A DNA stretch of 64,000 nucleotides from Hellea sp. (GTDB lineage Bacteria > Pseudomonadota > Alphaproteobacteria > Caulobacterales > Maricaulaceae): assembly GCA_020629545.1 (NCBI GenBank), contig JAHDDC010000008.1, positions 1-64,000 of the forward strand. The letters are read 5' to 3'. Below, piece after piece: positions 27,548 to 36,440 of this stretch (positions within the stretch are counted from its first letter, which is position 1; the number at the start of each line of letters is the position of its first letter). Below the pieces are notes generated by a model. The model did no database searches. It worked only from the letters and a program-made list of their open reading frames with translations, and was not told the DNA's origin. The position numbers were made by a program, and so were the translations under genes.

Positions 27548-28223
27548 ATCTTATGAAATAATTCCATTCGGCGACTCGGCATTTTTGGTCAAATTTGCCT
27601 CGAAAGGTTACTCGGATTCCGTCATCGATCATATTCATTCTTTGATCACAACCCTGCAATCGCAGCCATTCTGGGTTGAAGTCGTTGCAGGTTATGACTC
27701 CTTATTAGCCTGCTTTAGGCCAGCCGAAGTCTCTCCTGTACGGGCGGAAGAGGTTCTCGAAAAAGCCCTGAAATCAGCTGTAACATCAGAGATAGGCTCC
27801 GGAAAAGTTATTGAAATTCCAGTCTGTTATGGCGGGGAATATGGTCCGGATATTGACATTATCATTAAAAATAGCGGCCTGACGGAAACCGAAGTTATCA
27901 AGGTTCACAGCGACCCGACCTATAAAGTCTGTATGATGGGATTTGTACCGGGTTTTACATTTTTATCCGAAGCCCCGGAAATTTTGCATCACAATCGACG
28001 CGCTACCCCTCGCGCTGTGGTTCCCTCAGGATCGGTAGGCATTGCAGGCTGGCAAACCGGTATCTATGGATTAGAAAGCCCCGGAGGCTGGCAACTCATC
28101 GGACGTACCCCATTGTCAATATTTGATAGCCAGCGGGAGAATCCTTTTTTTCTTAAGGCTGGGGACAGCGTAAAATTTGTACCGATATCCGCTAAAACAT
28201 TCACAGAGACAGTCAATGATTGA
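27537..28223 (+). CDS. pxpB: 5-oxoprolinase subunit B (KipI family, carboxyltransferase C/D domain)
   Basis: 228 residues. The N-terminal YEIIPFGDSAFLVKF and the central motif MMGFVPGFTFLSE are hallmarks of the CT_C_D (KipI/PxpB) family, also seen in VPSGSVGIAGWQTGIYGLESPGGW (spans two loops) near the C-terminus. It forms the 5-oxoprolinase complex with PxpC and PxpA; in Bacillus the homologue KipI also inhibits sporulation kinase KinA. It overlaps pxpA and pxpC. Confidence 0.92.
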   Translation: MPRESYEIIPFGDSAFLVKFASKGYSDSVIDHIHSLITTLQSQPFWVEVVAGYDSLLACFRPAEVSPVRAEEVLEKALKSAVTSEIGSGKVIEIPVCYGGEYGPDIDIIIKNSGLTETEVIKVHSDPTYKVCMMGFVPGFTFLSEAPEILHHNRRATPRAVVPSGSVGIAGWQTGIYGLESPGGWQLIGRTPLSIFDSQRENPFFLKAGDSVKFVPISAKTFTETVND

Positions 28224-29148
28224 AGTCCGTCAATCAGGAACCCGTCTTACGATTCAAGATGCTGGACGGCCAGGCCATCGGCACCAAGGCATTCCGACAA
28301 GCGGCGCTGCAGATCGCCTAAGCTTCGCTCTCGCTAATTTCATGGTTGGAAATCCATGGGACACACCTGCGCTTGAATGCGTTCTGGGAGGCCAGCATTT
28401 CAAATTTGAAAAAGACGTTATCATCGCCATAGCCGGAGCTGAAATGTGGGCGCAAGTTAACGGACAAAACGTGGAAAACTTCACATCATTCAAAGTGAAC
28501 TCTGGTGACATTCTGACGTTTAGTTTTGCCCGAACCGGGTGCAGGTCCTATCTGGCCGTTCAGGGAGGATTTAAAGGTGACCCATTTTTAGGGAGTGTTT
28601 CAACCTACCTTCCGGCCAATCTGGGAGGATTTCAGGGACGCGCTTTACAGACACGGGACAAACTGGAGATCGGCTCACCATTCGGGTCATCGCAAACAAT
28701 TCCTACAGGATATGTTCCAAGCTTTTCCAATCACATTGTTTTGCGGGCCCTCGAAGGCCCGGAATTTTCCGAACTAACCCTTGCAAGCCAACGCCATCTT
28801 TTCGTAGATCCTTACCGAGCAACACAGCACACAAATCGAATGGGCGCTCGCCTCAAAGGCAATCAGGTTGTTCCTAAGGAACACACGCATATGATAAGCT
28901 CCCCGCTTTTACCCGGAACCTTGCAGTGCCCGCCAGATGGACAGCCCATACTGGCCATGACCGACGGACATTGTACCGGAGGATATTTGCGAGCCTTACA
29001 AGTCATCAGGGGCGATCTTTGGTTAATGGGACAAATCAGACCCGGGTCGAAGATTAGTTTCAGGCGCGGAATAGGAAACGAAGCCCTTGATGTACTCTCG
29101 CGGAGAAACGCATTTTATGGCGGTTTGATCGACGGATTTACCTTTTAG
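28216..29148 (+). CDS. pxpC: 5-oxoprolinase subunit C (carboxyltransferase A/B domain)
   Basis: 310 residues from ATG 28216, which overlaps the pxpB stop by 8 bases. The start MIEVRQSGTRLTIQDAGRPG, followed by the SGAADRLS segment, is the CT_A_B signature (KipA/PxpC), and MTDGHCTGGYLRALQVI near the C-terminus is also conserved. A longer in-frame start at 28177 lies well inside pxpB. With PxpA and PxpB it completes an ATP-dependent 5-oxoprolinase, which removes damaged glutamate and glutamine. Confidence 0.93.
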   Translation: MIEVRQSGTRLTIQDAGRPGHRHQGIPTSGAADRLSFALANFMVGNPWDTPALECVLGGQHFKFEKDVIIAIAGAEMWAQVNGQNVENFTSFKVNSGDILTFSFARTGCRSYLAVQGGFKGDPFLGSVSTYLPANLGGFQGRALQTRDKLEIGSPFGSSQTIPTGYVPSFSNHIVLRALEGPEFSELTLASQRHLFVDPYRATQHTNRMGARLKGNQVVPKEHTHMISSPLLPGTLQCPPDGQPILAMTDGHCTGGYLRALQVIRGDLWLMGQIRPGSKISFRRGIGNEALDVLSRRNAFYGGLIDGFTF

Positions 29149-29154
29149 AATCCG

Positions 29155-30894
29155 ATGAGCCAAACCCCTTATATATTACTGGATGATCAACTTGCAGGGA
29201 AAGCAAGATATTACGAAAGACCAATTGAAGTTGTCACCGTAACGGACCCATCAAAACTCTCTGCAGCATTTGAAAAGCTCCAGAAACATTTAGACAACGG
29301 CAAATATATAGCCGGCCATATTGGTTACGAGGCCGGCATGGTATTTGAGCCTAAACTTTCAAAATGCCTGAATCACCCGCCTAAAAACTATCTCTTACAA
29401 CTGGGCGTATTTGACGGCTTTGAACCGCGATATCCCGAGATACCCATAGAAACCATACCGCGCCTAGATCTCAAACCCGATTGGAGCGAGGCCGATTATC
29501 TGGCCCGCTTTGAAAAAGTCATCGCTTATATCAAAGCCGGCGATGTTTATCAGATAAATCTAACGTTTCCAATGCGATCACCCTATGATGGTTCGGCTCT
29601 ATGTTTGTATGATACGTTGCGCGCCCGACAGCCTGTTCATTATGGGGGCGTTGTTGCATTGTCCGATACGCAAATCGTCACGTTTTCCCCAGAGCTATTT
29701 TTTGAAAAAGCGGGACATGATATTTCGATGCGCCCGATGAAAGGTACGATCAAGCGTCTGCCGGATCGGGAAGCTGATCTTGCCCAGCGCGAAGCGATGC
29801 GCGCAGACATAAAATCTCAGGCCGAAAACCTAATGATTGTTGACTTGCTCCGAAATGATCTTTCACGAATAGCTAAATCCGCTAGCGTAAAAGTACCTGA
29901 GCTGTTTTCACTTGAAACCTATCCCACTCTTCATCAAATGACGTCAAAAGTGACGGCGCAGCTATCTGATGATATTACAATCGCACAGCTATTCAAAAGC
30001 CTATTCCCATGCGGGTCAGTAACCGGAGCCCCCAAAATCAGGGCTATGGAAATCATACACGAGTTGGAAGGATCAGAACGCGGGCCCTATTGTGGTTCTA
30101 TCGGTTACATGGACCCGAACGGAGACGCCTGCTTCAATGTCGGAATTCGTACAGCGATCATAAATAACGGTACAATGCGATATCATGTCGGGAGCGGCGT
30201 TGTGCTCGATAGCGACGGGAAATCTGAATATGAAGAATGTTTGTTAAAGGCAAAAGTTCTGTCTGATATCCCAAGCCTGGTTGAAACTTTTCTCTGGGAT
30301 CCGGACAAAGGTATAATTAATCGAAAACGTCATTTCGCGAGGCTGGCGTCCAGCGCGATGACCCTTGGTTATCCTTTTGATGAGATCGCCATACAAACTG
30401 CGCTGCAAAAAATTTCGGCAAATGAACCCCAAAAATGCCGTTTGATCTTAAGTGAAAACGGGTCCCTTTCCATTGAGACCGACCCATATATTCCGTTAAA
30501 TTCGCCTGTGAAATTAGCCATATCCAAGCATGCATTATCTCTGGGTGTTCAAGAACATCGCCACAAAGTTCTCGCGCGGGACTTTTACGACGGAGAACGA
30601 AACCGGGTAAAAGCATTAACCAGCGCAGATGAGGTCATTTTTCTCAATCAAGACAATGAAGTTTGCGAAGGCAGTTTCACATCAATCTTTGTCGAAAAAG
30701 ACCAGCAATTATTTACACCTCCTCTTTCCAGCGGTCTACTGCCAGGCGTGCTTCGGGCTAAGCTCATTGAACTCGGTAAAGCCAAACGCAAAATATTGAC
30801 GATTTCAGACCTGCAATCAGCGGATAAAATTTTTGTCGGAAATTCGATGCGTGGCCTAACGCCAGCAAGCTTTATCAACTTCGACCTGTATTAA
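29155..30894 (+). CDS. pabB: Fused aminodeoxychorismate synthase component I / aminodeoxychorismate lyase
   Basis: 579 residues. Residues 1-365 are PabB: PMKGT (194-198) carries the lysine characteristic of aminodeoxychorismate synthase, and PCGSVTGAPK (285-294) and GPYCGSIGYMD are chorismate-binding motifs. Residues 375-579 are a class IV PLP enzyme (PabC): HKVLARDFYD supplies the likely PLP lysine (K471) and EVCEGSFTSIFV the phosphate-binding loop. The fusion converts chorismate plus ammonia to 4-aminobenzoate for folate. It follows pxpC by 6 bases, so it is probably transcribed with pxpABC, a metabolically unexpected partner. The amidotransferase PabA is not visible in the window. Confidence 0.93.
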   Translation: MSQTPYILLDDQLAGKARYYERPIEVVTVTDPSKLSAAFEKLQKHLDNGKYIAGHIGYEAGMVFEPKLSKCLNHPPKNYLLQLGVFDGFEPRYPEIPIETIPRLDLKPDWSEADYLARFEKVIAYIKAGDVYQINLTFPMRSPYDGSALCLYDTLRARQPVHYGGVVALSDTQIVTFSPELFFEKAGHDISMRPMKGTIKRLPDREADLAQREAMRADIKSQAENLMIVDLLRNDLSRIAKSASVKVPELFSLETYPTLHQMTSKVTAQLSDDITIAQLFKSLFPCGSVTGAPKIRAMEIIHELEGSERGPYCGSIGYMDPNGDACFNVGIRTAIINNGTMRYHVGSGVVLDSDGKSEYEECLLKAKVLSDIPSLVETFLWDPDKGIINRKRHFARLASSAMTLGYPFDEIAIQTALQKISANEPQKCRLILSENGSLSIETDPYIPLNSPVKLAISKHALSLGVQEHRHKVLARDFYDGERNRVKALTSADEVIFLNQDNEVCEGSFTSIFVEKDQQLFTPPLSSGLLPGVLRAKLIELGKAKRKILTISDLQSADKIFVGNSMRGLTPASFINFDLY

Positions 30895-30907
30895 ACTGGA
30901 AATTCAT

Positions 30908-30936
30908 TTGCTCTGATCAGTCCGAATTCCTATATG
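30908..30936 (+). promoter_or_regulatory. Candidate promoter of the DUF6384 cluster
   Basis: TTGCTC (30908-30913), a 17-base spacer and TATATG (30931-30936) form a moderate sigma70-like pair 31 bases before the GTG start at 30968. The gene itself has an ideal AGGAGG Shine-Dalgarno at 30955-30960. The fit of the hexamers is only partial, so this is a candidate. Confidence 0.4.
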
Positions 30937-30967
30937 GAGTTATCAGACACATCCAGGAGGACGATAC

Positions 30968-32143
30968 GTGGCCGGACAACTCAGTACTTTACAATATCTG
31001 GACAAAGCCCTTGGGGGTCTAAGAGAGCTTGGCCTTCTCAAAGGACAGAGTGACCCCGTGCCAATCGTAACTCTACTGGATCAAATTTCGGACCTTGACG
31101 AGACCAAGGTGACAGCCATCGCCAGAACACTCAATCAAGCATCTTATTTTAATGAGGTTGTTCGCGAACAGGTTTCAGGAATCAAAGTCGCCGACAGATA
31201 TGAAGCGATTACGACAGCGTTTAATTCTATTCGCGATGACAGTAAGGCTCTTGTTGACCAATATGCTGACGGTAAAATCGGCACGATGGAAAAAGTCTCT
31301 AATGCTTGGATGAAAATGCGGCGCGGGACGATCGCCTCACGATTTGAAAAAATCAAAGATGTTTACAAAGATGTTACCGAAGAGACGTCCAATCAAATCG
31401 AACGAGAGCAGCTTATTCTTGAAGCCTATATGGATTTTCGCGGTGCAATGAAGAACGCAGAAGTTTTATCATTTGACGTATTACAAAAGGCCGAAGCCGA
31501 ATTGTCCAAAGCCAAAGATGCGGTTGGCGAAGCAGTCGCCGCTGTTGAAGCCTATACAGGCGACGACCAGACCGAGCGCGCAACGCTTGAGCTTGACAGA
31601 GATGAAAAGCTTCGGATGCTTCAGACAGGCGATAAACGCTATCAGGTCGCCAAGGATTTGTCCGATAACCTTACTGTTGGATATAACACATCTGAAGTCG
31701 TGATGGCGCGACTAGTACAAACTAAAAATGCCAAGGAACGGGTCTACGCTCAGAGTATATCATTCTTTAGTACTAATGAGGTTGTCCTGACGGCGCTGAG
31801 CGCCACACTCACGGGCATGCATGGCCTTCACGAAAGCACACAAACTTTGGAGGCCATGAAAAAAGGCGTCAATGATAGCCTGGAAGTCCTCGCAGAAGTT
31901 GGAGACAAAGTTCAGGAAGCCGCAGTTCGTTCAGGATATGGTCCGACCGTATCTGCAGCAGCCGTCAAAAAGTTACTCGACTCCGTAATTGCCTATCAGG
32001 AACGCAGCCATGAAATCATTGCTGAAATGCGGACCTTGGCGACCGAAAACTCTAAGGAAATTCGTGTCATTGTTGAAGATGGAAAGCGCCGTCTTGCAAG
32101 ACTTGCGGAAACCGGCGCATCATCAACGCTGCTCCTTGACTAG
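30968..32143 (+). CDS. Uncharacterised all-helical protein, first gene of DUF6384 cluster
   Basis: 391 residues from a GTG start with a perfect AGGAGG eight bases upstream. The protein is almost entirely helical, rich in Glu, Lys, Ala and Leu, with no signal peptide and no membrane segment; a coiled coil is likely around residues 165-235 (QKAEAELSKAKDAVGEAVAA). The region 255-345 (SLEVLAEVGDKV, SGYGPTVSAAAVKKLLDSV) weakly resembles TelA-type toxic-anion-resistance proteins in pattern, which I cannot confirm. It is followed after 19 bases by a DUF6384-like gene and then a coiled-coil gene, so it probably works with them. Function unknown. Confidence 0.72.
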   Translation: MAGQLSTLQYLDKALGGLRELGLLKGQSDPVPIVTLLDQISDLDETKVTAIARTLNQASYFNEVVREQVSGIKVADRYEAITTAFNSIRDDSKALVDQYADGKIGTMEKVSNAWMKMRRGTIASRFEKIKDVYKDVTEETSNQIEREQLILEAYMDFRGAMKNAEVLSFDVLQKAEAELSKAKDAVGEAVAAVEAYTGDDQTERATLELDRDEKLRMLQTGDKRYQVAKDLSDNLTVGYNTSEVVMARLVQTKNAKERVYAQSISFFSTNEVVLTALSATLTGMHGLHESTQTLEAMKKGVNDSLEVLAEVGDKVQEAAVRSGYGPTVSAAAVKKLLDSVIAYQERSHEIIAEMRTLATENSKEIRVIVEDGKRRLARLAETGASSTLLLD

Positions 32144-32162
32144 CTGCGGCTCCATTTAGACG

Positions 32163-33149
32163 ATGGTAAATACTGGCGATATTCACGAAGCTGATCAATC
32201 GGCGAAACGTGCCGCGGACGCGCTTAAGTCCGACGAGAAACTTGATGACGTCATGCTGGCAATGGATGTCGTTGATACTTTGCGTCATGAAAGGCTCATG
32301 GTTGAAAAAGAGCTTTCAAGCGAAGACCGCCGCGAAGCTCTTATTACCCGGTTAAAAGATATTTATCGGGCCCAAGGCATCGATGTACCGGACGATGTTT
32401 TAATGGACGGCGTACTGGCCCTAGAAGAGCAGCGCTTTGTTTATGACCCGCCCCAAAAAGGCCTAGGTCGCTCGCTTGCGACTTTCTATGTGAACCGGCG
32501 CAAATGGCTCCCTTTATTTTATACTTTTGCATTTATTCTGGGCGGCGCATCGGCGATCAATTATTTTGGTTTTGAAAGACCTCAACGTCTTGAGGCTCAA
32601 AAAACAGAACGTCTTTTATCAAAGACTTTGCCCGATAAACTTTCAACAGCCCATCAAGACGCCATAAATATTGCAGCTACCGATGGCATCAAAGCGCGCG
32701 CTAATGATCTTTATAATCTCGCTGACGACGCGATCAAAAACAAAGATGCAAAACAAGCCGAAAAATATACTAATGATCTTATGGACCTGACCAGCGATCT
32801 TTCTCAACGCTATACGCTGCGTGTTGTATCACGGCCAGGTGAATATAGCGGCGTATTTCGGATTAATGAGGACGGCGCAAATGCGGTGCGAAATTACTAT
32901 CTAATCGTAGAAGGGATTACGCCCTCTGGCGAAAGAGCCAAGGTTTTGATCAATAGTGAAGAAGACCAGAAAACACGGCGAACCCAAATTTGGGGCGTAC
33001 GTGTCCCCGAAGCCGTTTTTAATCGCGTTGCTGCGGACAAAAAAGACGATCAAATCATTCAAAACGCTATCATCGGTGAAAAACAGCGCGGCCATACTGA
33101 ACCTGATTATGACATAGAGACGTCCGGCGGACTCATTCTGGATTGGTAA
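32163..33149 (+). CDS. DUF6384 family membrane protein
   Basis: 328 residues. The N-terminal half (about 20-110) is helical and charged, with KLDDVMLAMDVVDTLRHERL as its clearest conserved-looking segment; a single membrane helix follows basic residues near 113-135 (WLPLFYTFAFILGGASAI), and the C-terminal part (about 140-328) has a helical stalk and a beta-rich domain (YTLRVVSRPGEYSGVFRI). By the positive-inside rule the N-terminus is cytoplasmic and the C-terminal domain periplasmic. I assign it to DUF6384 from memory of the family; its function is not known. The next gene starts one base after its stop. Confidence 0.72.
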   Translation: MVNTGDIHEADQSAKRAADALKSDEKLDDVMLAMDVVDTLRHERLMVEKELSSEDRREALITRLKDIYRAQGIDVPDDVLMDGVLALEEQRFVYDPPQKGLGRSLATFYVNRRKWLPLFYTFAFILGGASAINYFGFERPQRLEAQKTERLLSKTLPDKLSTAHQDAINIAATDGIKARANDLYNLADDAIKNKDAKQAEKYTNDLMDLTSDLSQRYTLRVVSRPGEYSGVFRINEDGANAVRNYYLIVEGITPSGERAKVLINSEEDQKTRRTQIWGVRVPEAVFNRVAADKKDDQIIQNAIIGEKQRGHTEPDYDIETSGGLILDW

Positions 33150-33150
33150 A

Positions 33151-34632
33151 ATGAATAGCGGTCTTCATACATTACACAAAATTGATCAGGCAATTGTCAA
33201 AGCGAGACAATCTGTTTCTGAAGCTGCCAAGCTTCCGCGTGAGGCTGCCGAAGCTATGGTCGATATTCGCCGCCAGCAAACCTTAGCCTATGACAAAATC
33301 GCCAAAGAACGGCTTGAGCTTATCGAGGACGGGGACGCCGGCGATCTGGGTTATGTCGACCGCAAGGCTGCGAAGCTATTGCAAGAGCATGAAAAAGCTG
33401 AAGCTAAAATTGTTTCTAAACTCAATAAAGCGGTCGTCAAAATAGAGAAACTTGAATCGGATCGCCGCTCAGCAGAGACAAAAGTGGCAAAAGCCGTCGA
33501 TGCTTATGACAAAGCCGCAGCCGCCGCGGAAAAAGAAATCCTCAAGGACCCTGATTATATGACAGCACTCGACCGTGTTGAAAATGCAGAGAGCACAGTC
33601 ATTCGCGCCAGCCAAAAACTTGAACTCGCCCGGGCAGACGAAGTCGAGAAAGGTGCGCCCTATCGGCAAGATCCTCTTTTCACTTATCTGCAGAAGCGAG
33701 AATATGGTACAAAAAATGCCAAAGGTTGGTTCCTAACCAAATGGCTGGATAGTTGGGTAGCCTCAATTATCAAATATCGTGATGTAGCCGTGGATTATCA
33801 ACGCCTGCGTGCCATTCCTCAACGTCTCGAAAACCATGTGAAGGCATTGGAAAACCGCGTCGAAGAATCGCGGAACTCTCTTGAAAAGCTTGAAGACGAT
33901 ATATTGGAGCGCAAAGGCGTAACAGCCCTTCATAAAGCGTCATTATCTGAACAGAAAAAACTGGAATCAATAGACGAGAAAATCATAGCCGCCGAACGGC
34001 AACACGCAGAGCTGCGCGATGAACATCATAAAATGGCGTCAGGCGAAACCGGTCCTGTTCGAGATGCGATCAATATTTTGTCTGAGGCTCTAACCCGGTT
34101 TAAAATCAGTGATCTTAGACGGCTCGCCTCACAAACAACAAGCCGCTCGGATGATCATGCCATTGAGGAAATCATTGATCTATCGCGCGCTGTCGATGCG
34201 ATGGAAGATGACCAAAAGGAAGCCAAAAATTTGATCCGTAAGTATGAGCGAACCTTGCGTGAGCTCGAAGAAATTCGCCGCCGCTTTAAGTCTCGGCGCT
34301 ATGACGCACCCTCTTCTGTATTCGATGGCGACTTGGTTGGCGCCTTATTGCTGCGAGTACTGGCTGGCGCCATTGACGGCAATAGTTTGTGGCGACAAAT
34401 CGAACGCGCTCAAAGAACAACCCGGCGATATTCGGATAATGATTTTGGCGGAATCGACTGGACAGAAGGGCTGCGATTACCCCGAAGTTCTGGCCGAACC
34501 CGTAGAAGCCCACGCGTTAGAACCTCTATTCCCCGTATGCCGCGTACAAGTCTACCACGTATGCCAAGGTCATCAGGGCGCCGCTCTTCTGGCGGGCGTT
34601 CAGGGGGTTTCAGAACCGGGGGCGGTTTTTAG
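33151..34632 (+). CDS. Uncharacterised coiled-coil protein with Ser/Arg/Gly-rich tail
   Basis: 493 residues. Long coiled-coil segments cover about residues 60-165 and 215-300, rich in Ala, Lys and Glu. A glycine/leucine segment (GDLVGALLLRVLAGAIDG, about 390-407) might associate with membranes. The last 60 residues are strongly basic and repetitive (two IPRMPR/LPRMPR-type repeats) and end in SSGGRSGGFRTGGGF, a disordered tail like those of TPM/YgcG-type and LemA-associated proteins. No catalytic motif is seen. It starts one base after the DUF6384 gene, and its stop overlaps the tadD stop by 4 bases (TTAG). Confidence 0.72.
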   Translation: MNSGLHTLHKIDQAIVKARQSVSEAAKLPREAAEAMVDIRRQQTLAYDKIAKERLELIEDGDAGDLGYVDRKAAKLLQEHEKAEAKIVSKLNKAVVKIEKLESDRRSAETKVAKAVDAYDKAAAAAEKEILKDPDYMTALDRVENAESTVIRASQKLELARADEVEKGAPYRQDPLFTYLQKREYGTKNAKGWFLTKWLDSWVASIIKYRDVAVDYQRLRAIPQRLENHVKALENRVEESRNSLEKLEDDILERKGVTALHKASLSEQKKLESIDEKIIAAERQHAELRDEHHKMASGETGPVRDAINILSEALTRFKISDLRRLASQTTSRSDDHAIEEIIDLSRAVDAMEDDQKEAKNLIRKYERTLRELEEIRRRFKSRRYDAPSSVFDGDLVGALLLRVLAGAIDGNSLWRQIERAQRTTRRYSDNDFGGIDWTEGLRLPRSSGRTRRSPRVRTSIPRMPRTSLPRMPRSSGRRSSGGRSGGFRTGGGF

Positions 34633-35510
34633 GGTAAATTCTCACGCAGTCTGTTGAGATTACTTTGAGCTTTGACGTGAAAAACCGGACTAATTTCAAG
34701 AGCTTTTGAAAACAGTCTCTCAGCCAATGAAAATTGACCTCGTTTCATGGCAACATATCCAGCATCATTGACGATATTGGCACCCTGCGCCTCGTCAATA
34801 TTTTCGAGGGCTAACTCCAAATCTCCCAGTAACATATGACTCATACGGAGATTATTGTCGTATATTTTCGTCTTTGAACTAATGTCGGTCGCTTGAATAA
34901 ATTTATCCCGTGCCTCTTTAAAACGGCCCTGCAACAAGAGAGACATTCCCATATTGTTAATTGTCCCGGATCGACTACTTCCCGTGTTTAACGCGGTAAC
35001 ATAAGCACTAAGGGCCTCCATCCATTCTTCGCGACCATCGTGCCATTGGCCTTTCGCATTCCAAATGCGGCCGTCTTCCGGACTCAAAACAAGGCCTTCG
35101 TTCAGCGCCTTTTCAACATCTTCATATCGATTTGTATAAATACCAGATAAGGTGCGGCCAATTTCAATATCTTTGAGCTTAAGTTCATCGTCCCAACTTA
35201 TTGTCTCGTCCCAAAAAATCGAAGCAGCCTGTGAATACTGTCCCAGGGCGAGATAACAATTAGCCGAACCTAGTTTAGCGAACTCGTCATTCGGATCGAA
35301 CGCCGTTAGGCGACTATATTCTTTTAGAGCATCAGCAAATTGTTCGTCCTCAAAAAGTCCCTCAGCAAGCTCTAATACATCTTTGGGGACGAAAGGATCA
35401 GATTTAATCTGTGTTACGGGTTGAATTTCAACCGGTGTTACTTTCACCGCTGATGTCGATGCACAGGCGCTTAGAACCAGGCCACTTATCAGGAGCAACG
35501 CTAATCGCAT
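34629..35510 (-). CDS. tadD: TadD-like TPR lipoprotein of the Tad pilus locus
   Basis: 293 residues. Lipoprotein signal LVLSAC (Cys16), then four or more TPR units between about residues 45 and 280 (e.g. ALKEYSRLTAFDPNDEFAKL and RIWNAKGQWHDGREEWMEAL). TadD is the outer-membrane lipoprotein thought to act as a pilotin for the RcpA/CpaC secretin. Last gene of the Tad operon; it overlaps tadC by one base. The TPR content alone would not prove the role; the operon position does most of the work. Confidence 0.85.
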   Translation of the reverse strand: MRLALLLISGLVLSACASTSAVKVTPVEIQPVTQIKSDPFVPKDVLELAEGLFEDEQFADALKEYSRLTAFDPNDEFAKLGSANCYLALGQYSQAASIFWDETISWDDELKLKDIEIGRTLSGIYTNRYEDVEKALNEGLVLSPEDGRIWNAKGQWHDGREEWMEALSAYVTALNTGSSRSGTINNMGMSLLLQGRFKEARDKFIQATDISSKTKIYDNNLRMSHMLLGDLELALENIDEAQGANIVNDAGYVAMKRGQFSLAERLFSKALEISPVFHVKAQSNLNRLRENLP

Positions 35511-36436
35511 TACCCAAGGCCTTCTGCCAAACGAATACCAGCTGGTATCAGCAACATGGCCATGATTGATGGGAATATAAAAACAATCAAGGGAACCGTC
35601 AATTTTGCCGGCAGCGCCATCGCTTTCTCTTCTGCTCTCATCATCCGTTTATTACGCATTTCCTCTGCAAACGTCCGGAGTGATTTCCCGAGACTAGCTC
35701 CCATTTGCTCAGCCTGACGCAACATCACAGCAAGTGCTTTGGCTTCCTCCAGATTGACCCTGGTTGCAAAGTTTAACATGCCGGCGTGTCGTTCCCGTCC
35801 CGCTCTGAGCTCCATATTCAGTATATCCAGATTAATTTTGAGCGGAGGATTACGGGCCCCAATCTCCTCAGCCACACGCAATAACGCAGCGTCCATTCCC
35901 AGGCCTGCCTCGATGGAGGCCACAGTAAGATCAAGCATATCAGGAAAGCCGCGCCTGATCAAAGTTGTACGGCGATTTTCAAGAATTCTCAAAACCAGTT
36001 GCGGTAATAGGAGACCCGCTAAGATTAACGCACAACTGATCCCGATTAACGTATTTTGCTCCATATCATTGAAGAAAAACGACCAACCAAGCATAAAGAC
36101 AAACAGCGGAACAACTAAACACAAAATTCGAACGGCATAAAAGTATTTTACTGTGCCCGTCCCATAAAAACCCGCTCTTGCGAGGCGCGCCCGAATTTTG
36201 GACACTTCTTCTTCATCGGGCAATGTCAGATGACTAGCAAAACTGTCAAAAGCCTGGTTATGTTTAAGAATGGAATCATTTCCATCTGCGTTCCAACGAC
36301 CTTCAAGTCGGGATTTGATCAAACGGCTATCCGCAATGGCATCTCGGATCGCCAAAAAGATCAATACGATTGCAATCGCCACGAAGACAATCGCAACAAC
36401 AATCATTAAATTATTCGTCGAGAAAGGTAACGTCAT
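35510..36436 (-). CDS. tadC: Tad pilus inner-membrane platform protein TadC
   Basis: 308 residues with a T2SSF domain (about 155-285; DLTVASIEAGLGMDAALLRVAEEIG) and membrane segments near residues 9-29, 105-150 and 280-305. With TadB it forms the platform on which the CpaF ATPase polymerises Flp pilin. It starts 4 bases after tadB. Assigned as TadC rather than TadB by position and by the IEAGLGMDAAL pattern. Confidence 0.9.
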   Translation of the reverse strand: MTLPFSTNNLMIVVAIVFVAIAIVLIFLAIRDAIADSRLIKSRLEGRWNADGNDSILKHNQAFDSFASHLTLPDEEEVSKIRARLARAGFYGTGTVKYFYAVRILCLVVPLFVFMLGWSFFFNDMEQNTLIGISCALILAGLLLPQLVLRILENRRTTLIRRGFPDMLDLTVASIEAGLGMDAALLRVAEEIGARNPPLKINLDILNMELRAGRERHAGMLNFATRVNLEEAKALAVMLRQAEQMGASLGKSLRTFAEEMRNKRMMRAEEKAMALPAKLTVPLIVFIFPSIMAMLLIPAGIRLAEGLG

Positions 36437-36440
36437 CTGT

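Noticed and set aside
30968..32143. Confident assignment as TelA tellurite-resistance protein
   Set aside because: Only a general helical pattern and a C-terminal stretch look similar; no diagnostic motif could be confirmed by eye.
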